From Allomyces arbusculus (taxonomy: Eukaryota; Blastocladiomycota; Blastocladiomycetes; Blastocladiales; Blastocladiaceae): 64,000 bases of DNA. The position numbers and the translations under genes were made by a program. The notes beneath the pieces were generated by a model. The model was not told the DNA's origin. It did no database searches and saw only the letters and a program-made list of their open reading frames with translations. Of this stretch, positions 32,640 through 44,469 are shown piece by piece. The number at the start of each line of letters is the position of its first letter. Position 1 is the first letter of the stretch. The stretch is from positions 1 to 64,000 of the forward strand of contig JADHYV010000085.1 in the NCBI GenBank assembly GCA_027604705.1. Direction: 5' to 3'.

Positions 32640-33300
32640 CACGTCGCGGGCGGTGCAGTCTTATAGAATGAGCGCGCGTCGTCGTCAATGCTGCTGCCGC
32701 TGGTGGTGGCGCCGTGGTGTATGCTGGTCCACTTGCGGATGAAGATGGTCGGGACTTGCGACGTGCACGGGCCACTTGTCGCGAAAAGCGGACCCACGCC
32801 GCGGTCACCTTTACGTAATTATTGCCCGAACAGCATGCGCGCGAAAACCAACAGGCAAAACTTGGTCACCGCCAACACCACCAAGCGACCAGCACCACCA
32901 AATCGCTCCCTCGCCCAAAGACGCGCCGTGGACGTTGATGCGCGCACCACCGCGCGTACATTCTTCGCCCGTCTCCACCCGCGACTGCTCGGTCAGCACC
33001 TGGTCAGCGTGAGTTGCACCGGCAGTGGCAACCGGCCGACCACCATCGCCAGTCACAACCAGATCAAATGCACGAGATGCCATGGGCGGTGTGTACGCCC
33101 TGATCAAGCCAAATCGATAAACATGAAAGTTGAGCAAAAAGGAGATGCGCGGCATACTCCTCAACACTCTCCACCCGCGCAACGCCGGATCTTTCTCACA
33201 CCGCCAACCTACCGAAACACCACGACCACATGGGTCGCACGGCGCGACACGCAACGCCGCGACCACCAACGCTGCCGACAAAGTCACGACGCGGGCGGCC
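32640..33300. repeat. Segmental duplication, copy D1 (with decayed Ca2+-ATPase tail)
   Basis: Collinear with 33920-34430. Shared landmarks in the same order are TCTTATAGAA; GTCGCGAA; ATTGCCCGA.CAGCA; GGCAGGCAAAACTTG (CAACAGGC in D1); CTCGGTCAGCAC; CTCTCCACCC; and GCGACACGCAACGCCGCGAC. On the minus strand the last landmark reads VVAALRVAPCDPCG, a degenerate copy of the ATPase C-terminus VVAALRVAPRDPSG. The copy lies in the upstream region of glutathione reductase. Confidence 0.6.
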
Positions 33301-33410
33301 ACGATCGCAGCGTGCCAGGCCGAGAGGGTCGCGTCTTGGCCGATGTGACGGCCGCCAACAAGGACAAGCTGCTCACGCTTGTGCGCGCGAGCCCGCCATC
33401 GGGATCCGCG
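33270..33410 (+). pseudogene. C-type-lectin-like fragment, copy 3
   Basis: Reads KVTTRAATIAACQAE, then (after a two-base frame change) RVLADVTAANKDKLLTLVRA. This is the N-terminal half of the lectin-like block seen in copies 1 and 2. The match stops at the RAS residues. The preceding signal-peptide part is absent; the fragment abuts the duplicated ATPase tail instead. Confidence 0.55.
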
Positions 33411-33919
33411 GTTTTCGGTCATGTGTTTTTCTCGGAAGCCGTCACTGTGCCCACTTGTTTATTGCACGAATTGGACCTCGAGTTTGGTAATGAAGAACCG
33501 TTCTTGTGCGATTCTGGTCGTTGCTGATACTTGTGGGTCGAGCACGCGGATGGTGGTATCCTCTTTCCTGGCCATTCTTTCCTGTTCACCCACCATCACT
33601 GAACGGCCAGCCATCGTCAGACTTACTCGTCAGGCCAACATGCTCATAATGGCACCCGGTCCAGCTAACACCTGTCGCTCTTGTGAGGGCAGATCCGGCA
33701 ATGCTCTGTGAACGGCGATTGTCACCTCTTCTGAATCGCATCATCAGGGTATGTGACGCTCAAGCGTTGACTTTGCTTGCGAGTCACGGATTACCGGTAC
33801 ACGGGCGATCGGCTGCAGGCCACAACCGATGGTCAGAACGTGGGTGCATCGTTCATCCGACCTTTGCAGGAATGGCACGCAACAACGGCAAAAATGGACG
33901 CGTTTGACACCTCGCGATC
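33411..33919. other. Spacer between lectin fragment 3 and duplication D2
   Basis: About 500 bp with no recognised gene. It separates the two copies of the segmental duplication. Confidence 0.35.
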
Positions 33920-34430
33920 TTGTAGGTCACGACGGCGGCAGCGCGGTCTTATAGAACTTCCAGTGCTCAGCTGGCGCGGTCGTTGCTGGCCGCGCGCACA
34001 CGGGTCGCAGGTCGCGAAGACTGGAACTGTGTCTCTGTCGGCCGGACGACTATTGCCCGACCAGCAAGCTCGCTAAAACCGGCAGGCAAAACTTGCCCAA
34101 CTGTCGAGCGTCGTCTTCTTCCGCCGCCGCTCGGTCAGCACATATGGCAGCACAAGGGCGGGATCAGCAAGACTGCGCCACGCGTCGGCCACCTCCCATC
34201 AGAAACATCAGGTGCCATTGACGATGTGGTGTGTGTATTTACAAATCAAGAAAATGGACTCAAGGAAAAAACATAACAGGAAAGCACGATGAAGGACCGT
34301 CATCGCTCTCCACCCCCTCGAAATTGCGCAACCAAGCAAAAACATGTCTACCTTTCACTCTTACTCGAGCACGACCACCCCGCTCGGGTCACGCGGCGCG
34401 ACACGCAACGCCGCGACCACCGACACTTGC
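33920..34430. repeat. Segmental duplication, copy D2 (intact ATPase 3' end)
   Basis: Partner of 32640-33300 at an offset of roughly 1.15 to 1.3 kb. It includes the last codons and 3' flank of the Ca2+-ATPase gene, so D2 is the parental arrangement and D1 the decayed copy. Confidence 0.6.
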
Positions 34431-37400
34431 GCCCTGGTCTTACGAATCGCCGCCTCCCACTGCGCGCGCGCCGCGAACGAAATGGGCGCGCTCGTCGATG
34501 ACGCGATCGACGGCGGCGCGCGCGCCACAAACGCCGGGCTTGACGCGACCGACGGGGTGGCTTCGGCAGTCGTGTTCAGCGGTGCGAGTTCCGTGTCGCT
34601 TCCGGGCACGAGTGACGCGCGGTGAATTGCCGATGCGGCGGGTGCCGGGAGGGCCGCGCGCGCGGCGGCTGCGACGGCCTCGTGTTCTGCGGCCGCGAGA
34701 AGGCGCTGCTCTTCGTCGTCGGCTTCCTTGGCGGCGCGTTCCGCGTCCGGGCCGTAGAACTTGGTCGTGAACCAGGCGCGGCCAATGTCCGGGATCACGG
34801 CCTTGACGATGAGTCCGAGCGGGAGGGAGAAGAGGCCGAACGCGAGACACACCCCCCATTCAGCGCCCGAGAGCGGGGTCACATTGAACACGAGCGACCC
34901 GAACTGGATGATGATCACTTGAAACACGCCAATCACGAGAATGATGCCAATGAACATCGGGTTCTTGTGCACGCGCTCAAAAACGTTGTACTCGCCGTGG
35001 ATTTGCCGTCCGTTGAACAGGTTCACGAGCTGCAGCCAGACAAACGTGTTGAAGACGACCGCCGACAGCCGGCGAGCAACGTAGTGGTCGACAGTCGCAC
35101 CATTCGCGTCCTCGGCAAGCCCAAACGCGGCCTTGTTCGAGTCCACGTCATTGAACGTGAACGAAAACATGTTCGGCGCGCGGTAGGTGAGCGAGATCGT
35201 CACGGCAATCTGGTAGGCGGCCTGGAAAATCATTTGCTTCCACATGTCGTACCCGATGAGCGGGTCCGACTTCTTGTGCGGCAAACGGTCGAGCAGCGCT
35301 TCGGTCGGAGGGTCCGTCGCGAGCGCAAGCGCGGCAAGGGTGTCCATGATCAGGTTCACCCAGAGCATTTGCACGGCAGTGATGACCGTTTCCGAGTCCT
35401 CGTCGGCCGCGGCCGTGATCAGCGCCAGACCGACGGCCGTGATGTTGACGGTCAGCTGGAACTGCAAGAACTTGCGCACGGCGTCGTAGACGGAGCGACC
35501 CCACATGGCGGCCTTGGTCTGGAGATGGAGGAAAACAGGGATTCAGTTCAGGGTGTCAATGAAGGTTCGAGGTCTTCCGAGGCCGATGTCAAAACGCCGG
35601 CAAATCAAAATCAAGCACCAAGTACGTACGAGCGATGCAAAATTATCGTCGAGCAAGACGATGTCAGCTGCTTCCTTGGCCACTTCGGTGCCAGCAATGC
35701 CCATGGCAAACCCGACATCCGCCGCCTTGAGCGCTGGCGCGTCGTTGGTCCCGTCACCCGTCACAGCGACCGTCTGCCCCATCGACTTGAGCTTGTTGAC
35801 AAGAATGCGCTTATCCAAAGGCGACGACCGCGCGAGCACGCGGAGCTTGGGCAGCATCTTCTCCATGTCGGCGTCCGACAGCGCGCGGAACACGGGCCCC
35901 TCCATGACGATCCCGTCCTCCTCGTACAAGATCCCACACTTCTTAGCAATGTTCTCGGCCGTGACCTTGTTATCGCCCGTGACCATGCGCACAATGATCC
36001 CGGCCTTCTGGCACTTCTTCACGGCCGGCGGCACCTCCGGGCGCAACGGGTCCTCGATCCCGACCACGCCGAGCCAGACCAAATTATGCATGTCGAGATC
36101 CGTGGCGAGTTCCGCCGTGTTGGGCGCATCCATGTCCTTGTACGCGATCCCGATCGTGCGTAGTGCCTGCGTTGCATAATCGAAAATGCGCGCCTCGATC
36201 CGAGCCTTGGTCGCGTCATCCAGAGGCGCGACGGTGCCGTCGGCGGTCACGTACCAGTCGCACGCGCGCAGAACAATTTCGGACGCGCCCTTGGTGAACA
36301 ACCGTGCGCCGCCGCGCACGGGCGGGTTCGACTCGCCCGGGTGCGCGTGGCTCGCGACGACGGCGAGCCCCTGCATCGGCGGGAACTCGGTCCCGAACGC
36401 GCCCTGCTTGGCAATCAGGACAGACATGCGCTTCTTTTCCGACGAGAACGGGAGCATTCCAAGCTGCGTCGCGTTGGCGCGGTCCGCAGCAAACGGCGCA
36501 TCGAGCGCGGTCGTGAACCCCAGCAACGCACACTCGGTTTTGGGGCCGACAAGAACGGGTTTCCCGGCATCGTCGGTGCCCTCGTACGCGGTCGAGTTGA
36601 GGTTGATGGCCTGGGTGAGGACGGTGCGGAAGTGGGCCAGGTCGGCGGCACGCGACTTGATTTGCTCTTCGGTGGCAAAGGTGAAGTGGCCGCCGAAAAA
36701 GTCGCCTTGCACGACGGTCATCTTGTTTTGCGTAAGCGTGCCCGTCTTGTCTGAGCAGATGGTGGTCGCGCCGCCCATGGTCTCGCACGACGACAGGACG
36801 CGGACCAGGTTATTGTCCTTGAGCATGCGGATCGTAGCGTAGCTATTTGACATTGGAAGGGGGGGGGGGGGGGGAGAGAGGAACGAGTGAGCAACCGAAA
36901 AACAGAAATCGCGGCATACAAAAAAAACCTACCCAAGCGCGAGCGTCACGGCCATCGGCAACCCCTCGGGCACCGCAACCACGACCACCGTCACACCCGT
37001 AATCAAAATCTTAATGATTTTTTGCGCAATGTCGGCCCCACCGAGGTGCACGGATTCCCCATTCGGTTCCTTCTTGGTCCACCCCTTGGACCCGTAAATG
37101 GCCAAAAACTTGACGAGCGAGACGAGCACAATCACCGATGCGCCAGCAATACCAAACTTGGCAATATTGTTGGCCAGCCGGTTAAGCTTGGTCTGCAGCG
37201 GCGTAAACTCAGGCGGCGCATTGCGCAGCGCCATGACCGACCGTCCGTGCAGCGAGTGCGGCCCAACGGCCGTGACCAGGTACGTCGCCATGCCGTCGAT
37301 CACTTTCGACCCGGAAATAAGGAAGCGGTCGCCGTCGAGCGTCTTCTTGACGGCGTCGGTTTCGCCCGTGACGGTCGATTCGTCGAGCTTGCAGTTGGAC

Positions 37401-38230
37401 GCGGTGAGCAGGATACCATCGGCGGGGACCACGTCGCCCGTGACCAGGTGGATAATGTCGCCCACCAAGAGATGAATGAGCGGGAGTTGACCTTGTGCGG
37501 CAGGCGCACCAGCAGTGGCGCGGCGCGTGACGGTGATGGCCGACGAGAGGCCGCGCTGCGTCGAGAGGAACCGGAACTGCAAGGCCTTCTTGTAGTCGTT
37601 GCCGGCGTTGACGACCACGACGATCGTGACCGTCGCGAGAATGGCAACACCCTCTAGAAACCGTCATCCAACGTGCCGCTGGCGGGTCAGCCATCTCCCC
37701 ACACGCAATCCTGGTCGATGAGCGTCAAAAGAACACAAACCGATCCATTCGTACTGGTCCCCGCCGTTAAATTTCATGTAGAGGCCGACGCCAATCGAAA
37801 CAATCGCAGCGGCCAGCAGGATTTGCAGCATGCGGTCGTTGAGAGCTTCGAGCATGAGCTTGAACAACGAAGGCGGCGGACTCGGCGCGAGAAAGTTGGT
37901 GCCGTACGCGTGACGCCGCGCCTTGAACTTGTCGTCGAGCGTGTAGCCATCGGGCAGCAGGTCGTGCGCGATCGCGTGCGGGTCATTGGGGTCAAGCTTG
38001 TCCTCACCGGGCAGGCCGTGCTCGTCGGACGCGAGGCCGTTTTCGAGGTCGGCGTGCAGCGTGCGCGCAAGCCCTTCGGCACCGCCCAGTTCGGCGAGCA
38101 GCGCGAGGTTGCGGTTGTCGGTGAGCTCCTGCAGCGTCTCAATTGAGAGCGGGAAGACGGGGTGCGCGGTCATGATGGGCTTGACGGGCCCCGTCGGCGC
38201 GGCGCTGGCGGCAGCGTCGTCGGCGGCCAT
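34361..38230 (-). CDS. Plasma-membrane-type Ca2+-transporting P-type ATPase
   Basis: P2B-type pump that expels Ca2+ from the cytosol to outside or vacuole. Four exons (37741-38230, 36933-37653, 35630-36842, 34361-35518) give 1193 residues. ATG at 38230 begins MAADDAAAS. Seen in order: actuator motif LDESTVTGETDAVKK; helix 4 VAVPEGLPMAVTLALGYATI; phosphorylation site CSDKTGTLTQNKMTV (Asp about 435); nucleotide-binding KGASEIVL; hinge [48 protein letters not shown]; and helix 6 region WVNLIMDTLAALALATDPP. The C-terminal tail ends ARAQWEAAIRKTRAQVSVVA onward. Its W, R.R.Q and VV.A spacing matches the calmodulin-binding region of animal PMCA pumps, so autoinhibition relieved by calmodulin is likely. 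Intron 2 contains a G run of about 17. Confidence 0.93.
36858..36874. repeat. Poly-G run in Ca2+-ATPase intron 2
   Basis: About 17 consecutive G on the plus strand (poly-C, pyrimidine tract, on the coding strand) just upstream of the acceptor used at 36842. Length is likely unstable. Confidence 0.8.
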
Positions 38231-39836
38231 GTTGGCGACGGCGAATGCGCGATCAGCAACAACAATGTTGGTCGTGTGCAAGAGGAGCAGCGAGCGCGTC
38301 GTTGGAAGCGACGTGGACAGGCGTGGACAGGCGTGGAGGACCGAACAACAGCCGCCGGCGTGTCGACGATATTTCGGGGAGGTGGCCGATAGTTATAGCC
38401 GTCGGCGCTGGGCGGCTAATGCAGCGACTGAGCGAGCGGTGCAATGCAGCGTGGTGGTGGGCGGTAACCGCCGCAGCGATGGCGGTCTGTGGCGACGATG
38501 GATCGGCGACGCCTCTGCTCGCACGGCAGGACCCAGAGCAGGGCCAGCTTGTTGGCGCGGTTTTCGCGAGCACACGCGCCTTGTTTTGGTCCCCTACGAA
38601 CGGTTCTCGAAGAAAGATCGCAGTTCCATGCCAACTGTGACCCTCTCCCTGGCTGGGCCCGGGTGTTGCCCTTGGAAAAGCCTGGAAAATAATACAGCAC
38701 GAACCGCCGCCTTGCGCGCGGAAACCCGACCTCGACCGAGCACAGGTGGCACACCCACACGTTCGCCACAACAAACAGGAGGACTCGCCGGGCGGCGCGT
38801 GCTCGAACCATGCTCGCGACTGCCCTCATTTCGCGCCGCTCTTGGGCAAGGCATGCGGCGCCAAACCTGTGAAAACGTGGCCATTCATTGGACGGAAGGC
38901 TGGCATCCACACCTCCTGTTGTTGGCATACATGCGTCGTTCTGGTACCCTTCCACGAGCCAAATGCATTTTGCGAAATATGCCGACTCTGGGGCAGGAGG
39001 TGAAACTTTGCGAGCGAAAAGTGAACTCGATCTGTAAAAATTGTTTGACAAGATCAACGCATGAGAAAAAAGGGTGACTGAGTCCACCACAGCGGCTTCA
39101 CGACTTTGAGAAATATGTCTTCGTCACAGCATCTACGTGATTTTCTGACGTTGCGATATGACCCAGCCAAAACGTTTCATGCCAACATGTTTTCATTGAA
39201 AAGCACAAGAAGCTGGCGAGAGTTCGCATCGGTAATTGTAGCCGGCCGCGAAAGAGCTTTATCGACGAGCGACTGCAACCGTGCTATTTGTGACTGCCAG
39301 TCACTCGTCTTGACGCGCCTGAAACGGTGCTGCAGGAATGACCAAGTTTGCCAAACTGTGGAGCCCAGAGCCGCAGCGTTCGTTGACGGCGGTCGCGTCG
39401 CTTGGGCCGGCTCAACTATGCCATCGACATCAACGCTGCTCCAAGATGCTCGTTCGCGCACGAACCAAGATCGCTCCTTGCCGCGATTTTGCAGCACGTG
39501 ACCGCGTTAATCATGGATTAGCTCTCAAAAATCATCGCTGCCTCCAATTCCACGTTGCTGCTCTGCAGCCGGCCCAAGAATCTCTACCTCTCACGCCCTG
39601 AAGGCAACCGCCCCGCGCAACTTGCTGCATTCGGCACCCATCCAACCGCGCGCGCTGGTCCACCCCGCCTCCCCGAGTACCGGCGCTCTCCGCATACACA
39701 TAGACGGTGACCTGCCCGAACCCAGCTTCTTGACATCAATTCGACCCACAGCTCGCTCGCGCACCACGATCGCGCCCAATCCCACATAATCATTTCACGT
39801 CTCTCCTCCGCATTCGCCATCCCGATATTCTTAACC
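38231..39836. promoter_or_regulatory. Shared intergenic region of Ca2+-ATPase and ciliary genes
   Basis: 1.6 kb between divergent starts at 38230 (-) and 39837 (+). The middle (38950-39300) is AT-richer. No coding domain was found in the open frames. A GTTATAGCC stretch near 38392 is about 160 bp upstream of the ATPase ATG and could be part of its core promoter. Confidence 0.35.
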
Positions 39837-41906
39837 ATGGCGTCGCCTCCGCGTACAACGGCACCCGCGCCGCACAAGCCCGGCTACTATACGGGTATTC
39901 CTCCGCGCTTTTGCCTCTACCCTCTCGCCGCCCACGCACGCTGAACCGCTCCCCGTCTCCGCCGGCCGGCCGCTAGGTCTCGCGCACGATGACCCGGCGC
40001 TCCTTCCCGCCCTCCCGACCGCGCGCAATCCCGCTGGTGCGGCGCACTCGGCTCCACCAACTGCCGCCGGACTCGCGACTGCCGGCGCTCCAGGCCCGCC
40101 CGGCTCCCAAATTGCGTTTGCCGACTACTTGCGGCTGCACCGCGCTGTCGCCGACAAGGACGCCAGGTACCATCCGCCCGAGTGGCGCCGGCAAGCGGCG
40201 TTGCAGGCTGAGGTGCGTTCTGCGGTCTGTCGCGTCGAGGAGTCTGGGCATGGGCTCACTTCGGAAGACTCGTGCGGAGTAGAAAAAGCGCCTGCACGAG
40301 CAGTCGGTGGCCATGGTCGCCAAGTGGAACAACACGATTGCCGGGCAGCGCAAGGCGCGACTCGCCGCGCAGCACGAAAAGGCGCGTGCCGCCGAAGTAC
40401 GTCTTTTTTTGGGAAACCATCGGTTGTGATACAGTGAAGTTTGATTCATGGCGCGTCGGCTAGGAACAACGACAGCAAATCGACCAGGACTGGGCGGTCG
40501 TCAAGGCGGCCGAGCGGCAGGCCATGGTGGAGCGCGCCAAGAAAATGCAGTACTTGCAGGACGTGCGCGTGCGGCAGCTCAATTCGCAGGCATTGATCAC
40601 GCAGGTGCTCAAGGTCCGCCATCCAACTCCCTCAGCTTGCTCGCGTCCGCGGCACCGCCACTAACGCTGCGCCGCATTCAAAGGAACGGCAAGCGCAAAT
40701 CGACTACAAGAAGTCTGAGCACGACCTCTCGGCACAGCGTGAGCTCGAAACGCTCCTCTCAGACCTCGCGCGTCTCGCCGCCGCCGACGCTGCCGCAGCC
40801 GCACGCGCACAGCAAGTCAAGGCGATGCAAGTGGCAATCGCGCAGACGAACCGCAACATGTCCGAGTCGCACCGGATCGCGCACGCGCAGGAACGCGCCG
40901 ACTTGCGCGACTGGTGTGCGGAGCAAGCGAGTGCCGCGCTCGCCGAGGACCGTGCCGAGAAGGCGCGCGCGACGCGGCGCAAGGCGCAACAGACCAAGGA
41001 GTTGGTAGAGGTGCTCGATTGGTGCGTTAAGGATAAGCACGCGCGCGACGCCCATGCGAAAGATGAGGCCGCGGAACTGGATCGGATTCACGGGCATATT
41101 TTGCGGATCAAGGAGCGGATTGCGCTGCAGCGGCGTGCCACGGAGGCCGCAATGATTCGGTACGTCGATCTATTACTGGCGCGCAGTGGTCATGCACGAC
41201 CAACTTCATTCGTAACCCGCCTAGTGCCCGGATCGAGCGCAACGAGGCCGTTGCCGCGCAGCAAGTCCCGCATCTTGTCGCGTTCCACGCAGCGCGGACT
41301 GAATTTTTGCAAAAGATCGAGCACGCGCGCGACGGCGACGGCGACCGGCGCGCCCGTGCCGAGGCCGAGCAGCGTGCACGCAACACTGCCGCGACCGTCG
41401 AGGCCTTGCAGCTCGGAATCGAGGAGCGTCGTCAGAAGCAGGTGCTCGCACGGCTCGAAGCCGCCGACGGCCGGAAAGCGTCCGAGGCCGTGGCGCGTGC
41501 CGCGGCACATTCGGCCGAGCGCCGCAAGGAGCGCGTTAAGCGGATCCAGGCAGTCTACGGCGATCTGTACCGCAAAGAGATTGTGCGTGTTTGTTCCATT
41601 ATCAGGGATGGATGGACATCATGACTGACCATTTGCGTTCACGTATAGGATGAGCACTCCCGTGCTGAGCGCGCCGAGCGGGCCGCGCACCACCGTGAGC
41701 ACCAGGACGCGGCGGACCGTAAGCTGCGTGAAGACCGCGACCTACACCAGTTTGCGTCGCACCTATGCCGCGACCTGCGCGTGCTCGGCAACGATCCGGC
41801 GCCTGTAGCCAAGAAACTCGCAGAAATGGACTTGGACCCGCGTGCGCGAGAGTTGCATTTTGGCGAGCGCGAGGAAGACACGTTCCACCGGCTTGGGCTG
41901 GACTAG
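39837..41906 (+). CDS. Ciliary coiled-coil protein of the TPH class, CFAP210/CCDC173-like
   Basis: About seven exons (39837-39894, 39977-40212, 40283-40396, about 40464-40613, about 40682 onward, with further exons to the TAG at 41904). The start reads MASPPRTTAPAPHKPGYYTG. The bulk is one long charged coiled coil rich in Arg, Glu, Gln and Ala. The most telling part is AKKMQYLQDVRVRQLNSQAL followed by ITQVLKERQAQIDYKK. This fits the trichohyalin/plectin-homology microtubule-inner proteins, best CFAP210 (CCDC173). These bind inside the doublet microtubules of motile cilia. It is the clearest sign that this organism makes a flagellated stage. The C-terminus is FHRLGLD. CFAP45- or CFAP53-type relatives are the alternatives. 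Confidence 0.65.
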
Positions 41907-43140
41907 ACGGAGAGCGCGAAAGTTGAATGGGTGGACGGCAGCAAGAGCTGGGATCTTGTTGTGATATGGCGTGCGACTGGACGACTGGTTGGGAGAATGG
42001 CTGGTAATCAATGGGAGCATTTTCGTGCTTCGTACGGCATTGGTGATCCTCGAAGCAATCTCGGGATTGTTAAACAAAATGCCTCCGCACGATTTGAATG
42101 AGCTTGAGGCATTGTTGGGCTCTATCAGTTTGGTCGACGCCCCGGCAACGACGGAGTGGGAGTCACTTTGTTACGATGAATTTTTCCTCATGACAGTGCA
42201 CTATTTGGTGTCACGGGTTCTATTCCTTCCAAAATTGCATATAACTTCGTATCGGCCACAGTCCGTAAGCAGCCTACAGCATCCATTTTCGACAACGAGA
42301 TCACCAGAAAGGCGGCACGCTCTTTGACGGCCGCGTCGCCCCTCTCGTCCCGCTCACAAATCGATAGAACGGTCGACCCCAACCCACCCTCTTGCCGCGC
42401 AGTCCTTCGTTTGACACCGACAACTCGGTTCTATGGTCTCCTCGCTTCGTGATCCCACTAGTTCGCACTCATCATGACCCGGTCGACGCTCGCAGTCCTG
42501 TTAGCAAGTGCCCGACCGCGTGCTGGACTGCCGCTCCCATATTGACCGACTCTTTGACCTTGCTTGTGGGCAGGGCCGCCCGAAATGACCGCCGTGATGG
42601 CTGATAATCGCGATATTCAGTATCTCACGATGCCGGCTTGTGGGACCACGGCGCTGGCGGCACGCTGGATGTGCTGCGCACCACGACGCACGGCATGCTC
42701 AACACGCTCATTACAACGCTGTGCGACTTGGGCACGTCGACCATCGACAAGCTGCGCAACAAAGCAATGCACTTGCCGACGATGCCAAGGATGAGCTCTG
42801 CACTGCGTGCGTGGATCGACGCGCGTGTTCTCGTCCGGCCCAAGTCTTTCGATCGACTCTTGATCGACTTCTCAGTGTGATCAGACTATTTGCTCGCGTG
42901 CGTGGCTTCGCGTACGCCATGGCCGAGCAACAGGCCGATTGGGGGCAGGCGGTTTAATATTAATGGAGAAAAGATTGGCGAGGATAGATTTGATAATGAT
43001 CATTCAATGCACAACAATGTTGTTTCCTCTCCACTGCGGGCATGCCGTCCGCCCACTGTCGAAACACCCTGGCCGCGAGAATTCGCCGGTCACCTCAGGG
43101 TGGAGAAGCGTGTAACAGCTCCCCGGTCTTCTCTACTCGC
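41907..43140. other. Intergenic with part of a dispersed repeat
   Basis: About 1.2 kb between convergent genes. 41925-42075 matches 44470-44612. An 80-codon frame at 42638-42880 (LDVLRTTTHGMLNTLITTL onward) has no recognised domain, lacks an ATG at its head and is probably not a gene. Confidence 0.4.
41925..42075 (+). repeat. Dispersed repeat, copy 1
   Basis: Shares CAGCAAGAGCTGG, GGCGT.CGACT, TTGGTGATCCTC-type and AGCAATCT...GATTGT blocks in the same order with 44470-44612 on the same strand. About 150 bp, imperfect, no coding capacity. It could be a decayed short non-autonomous element or the edge of a larger duplication. Confidence 0.55.
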
Positions 43141-43977
43141 TCACTTGCTGTCGCGGGCTTGGCCCGTAACGATCTTGGGGCTACGCGCGCGTGTCATTGG
43201 CTCCTGCCATTTCGCCCCTTCGTTCTTGGGAGCGCCCTCAGAAACGCCAGGATCCTTGTCGCCGCTCGTGTTGCTGTGCTTGCCCGCATCGGTGCTCATA
43301 TCGTTGTCCGGGTCCTCGTCAAACGAGTCACTGTCGTAGTCAATGTCATCGTCGCTATCCTGGTCCGGTACATAATCCTTGTCGTCCTCGTCGTCTTCGA
43401 GCAAGGGCCCGTGGATGTCGAAGACAAAGTCGGGCTCACTATGCTCCTCCACATCATCCTCATCGTCGCCATTGCTGATGTGCCACTTGCGGGGCGGCGG
43501 TGGCCAGACGGGCTTTGGCCGATTAGATTCGTCCAGCGCGAGCGGCGCAAGTGGCGCGTCCACGACAGCAGCTTGATCCACCAGCGCAAGGGCTGCCACC
43601 TCGTCCGCATTCGCAAGCGCCATCACCTTCAGGGCCGCTTGCCATTCCGGCTCGAAATTCGCCGGCTGCACAGCGCGCGACTGCGCGTAGAGATCGTGCA
43701 AGGCGTGCGCAACATTGTGCAATCCCGGCACAACGGCGGCCGCGGTCCTGGCCTGATTCGCGACCACGAGCAAGTCGGCGAGCGTCTCATTCATGGCCGC
43801 GATCGCAGTCTCGGCGCGCTGGGCGACGTGAGTGCGCACGGCCGTGTTGCGCTCGATGGCTTGCGCCATCAACTTCTGCAGCTGCGCGCTGACGGCTGCA
43901 GCAGGAGCGCGTGGCTTCGGCGGCTCGGCGGCGTCGAGACCCGCATTGGCGGGCGGTGGTGCGGGTGCTTCAGCCAT
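43141..43977 (-). CDS. Acidic protein, unknown
   Basis: 278-residue single-exon frame with ATG at 43977 and TGA at 43141. The first 30 residues are Ala/Pro-rich. A helical region (about 30-150) contains LQKLMAQAIERNTAV, HVAQRAETAIAAMNETLADL and VPGLHNVAHALHDLYAQS. Then comes WPPPPRKWHISN. From about 180 on there is a very acidic stretch with repeated DDDD/DED and FDEDPDNDMS. The C-terminus turns basic (TRARSPKIVTGQARDSK). Acidic tails of this kind occur in nuclear histone-binding proteins and chaperones, but no domain is recognisable. Confidence 0.6.
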   Translation of the reverse strand: MAEAPAPPPANAGLDAAEPPKPRAPAAAVSAQLQKLMAQAIERNTAVRTHVAQRAETAIAAMNETLADLLVVANQARTAAAVVPGLHNVAHALHDLYAQSRAVQPANFEPEWQAALKVMALANADEVAALALVDQAAVVDAPLAPLALDESNRPKPVWPPPPRKWHISNGDDEDDVEEHSEPDFVFDIHGPLLEDDEDDKDYVPDQDSDDDIDYDSDSFDEDPDNDMSTDAGKHSNTSGDKDPGVSEGAPKNEGAKWQEPMTRARSPKIVTGQARDSK

Positions 43978-44469
43978 GTTAATTTGCAGTGGGCTGGATG
44001 GTCGAGGAGAGAGGTGCCAACGTGAGAGACGCGACAACGCACGGCTTGCTTTCGGGTCGGAATGGTCAACTGATTGCACGCCTGCGAATCAAGCAAACGT
44101 AAACCATGCGTGCATTGCCGCCTTTCCTGGTAGTGCCTCGCATTTCCGGGTGCAATGGAAGAAAGGCAAGCATCACGGCGACGTGGTGGTGGCCGAGCAG
44201 CATGGCGAGGTCGTTATGAGTCCTGCATTACTGGAACTGATAGGTCGGCCAGCGACACGCAGCAGAACGGTTCGAGCGCGACCGAAAGGTGTCCAGCAAA
44301 CGTCCGAGTGGCGGCCGCCGCGATCGCGGCACGTGAGAGCGGACCATGTGGTGCTGAGCAGAAGCGTGTTGGCTGGGTCAAAGTGTCCATCGGCGGGCGT
44401 GCATGTGAAGACGACATTCCAGCGCAGTCAACGCTTGGGTTGTCGGGAGCTAGAGAGGGAGAGGTGAAC
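43978..44469. other. Intergenic, no gene supported
   Basis: Upstream of the acidic protein; its promoter should lie here. Open frames of 60 to 100 codons show no domain. Confidence 0.35.

Noticed and set aside
34622-36163. A 513-codon plus-strand frame over the Ca2+-ATPase
   Set aside because: Antisense shadow of a strongly supported P-type ATPase.
36858-36874. Poly-G run as a possible structural or regulatory element
   Set aside because: On the coding strand it is simply a C-rich polypyrimidine tract next to an intron acceptor; recorded as a repeat only.
42638-42880. An 80-codon frame (LDVLRTTTHGMLNTL onward)
   Set aside because: No ATG at its head, no domain, and isolated in a repeat-bearing intergenic region.
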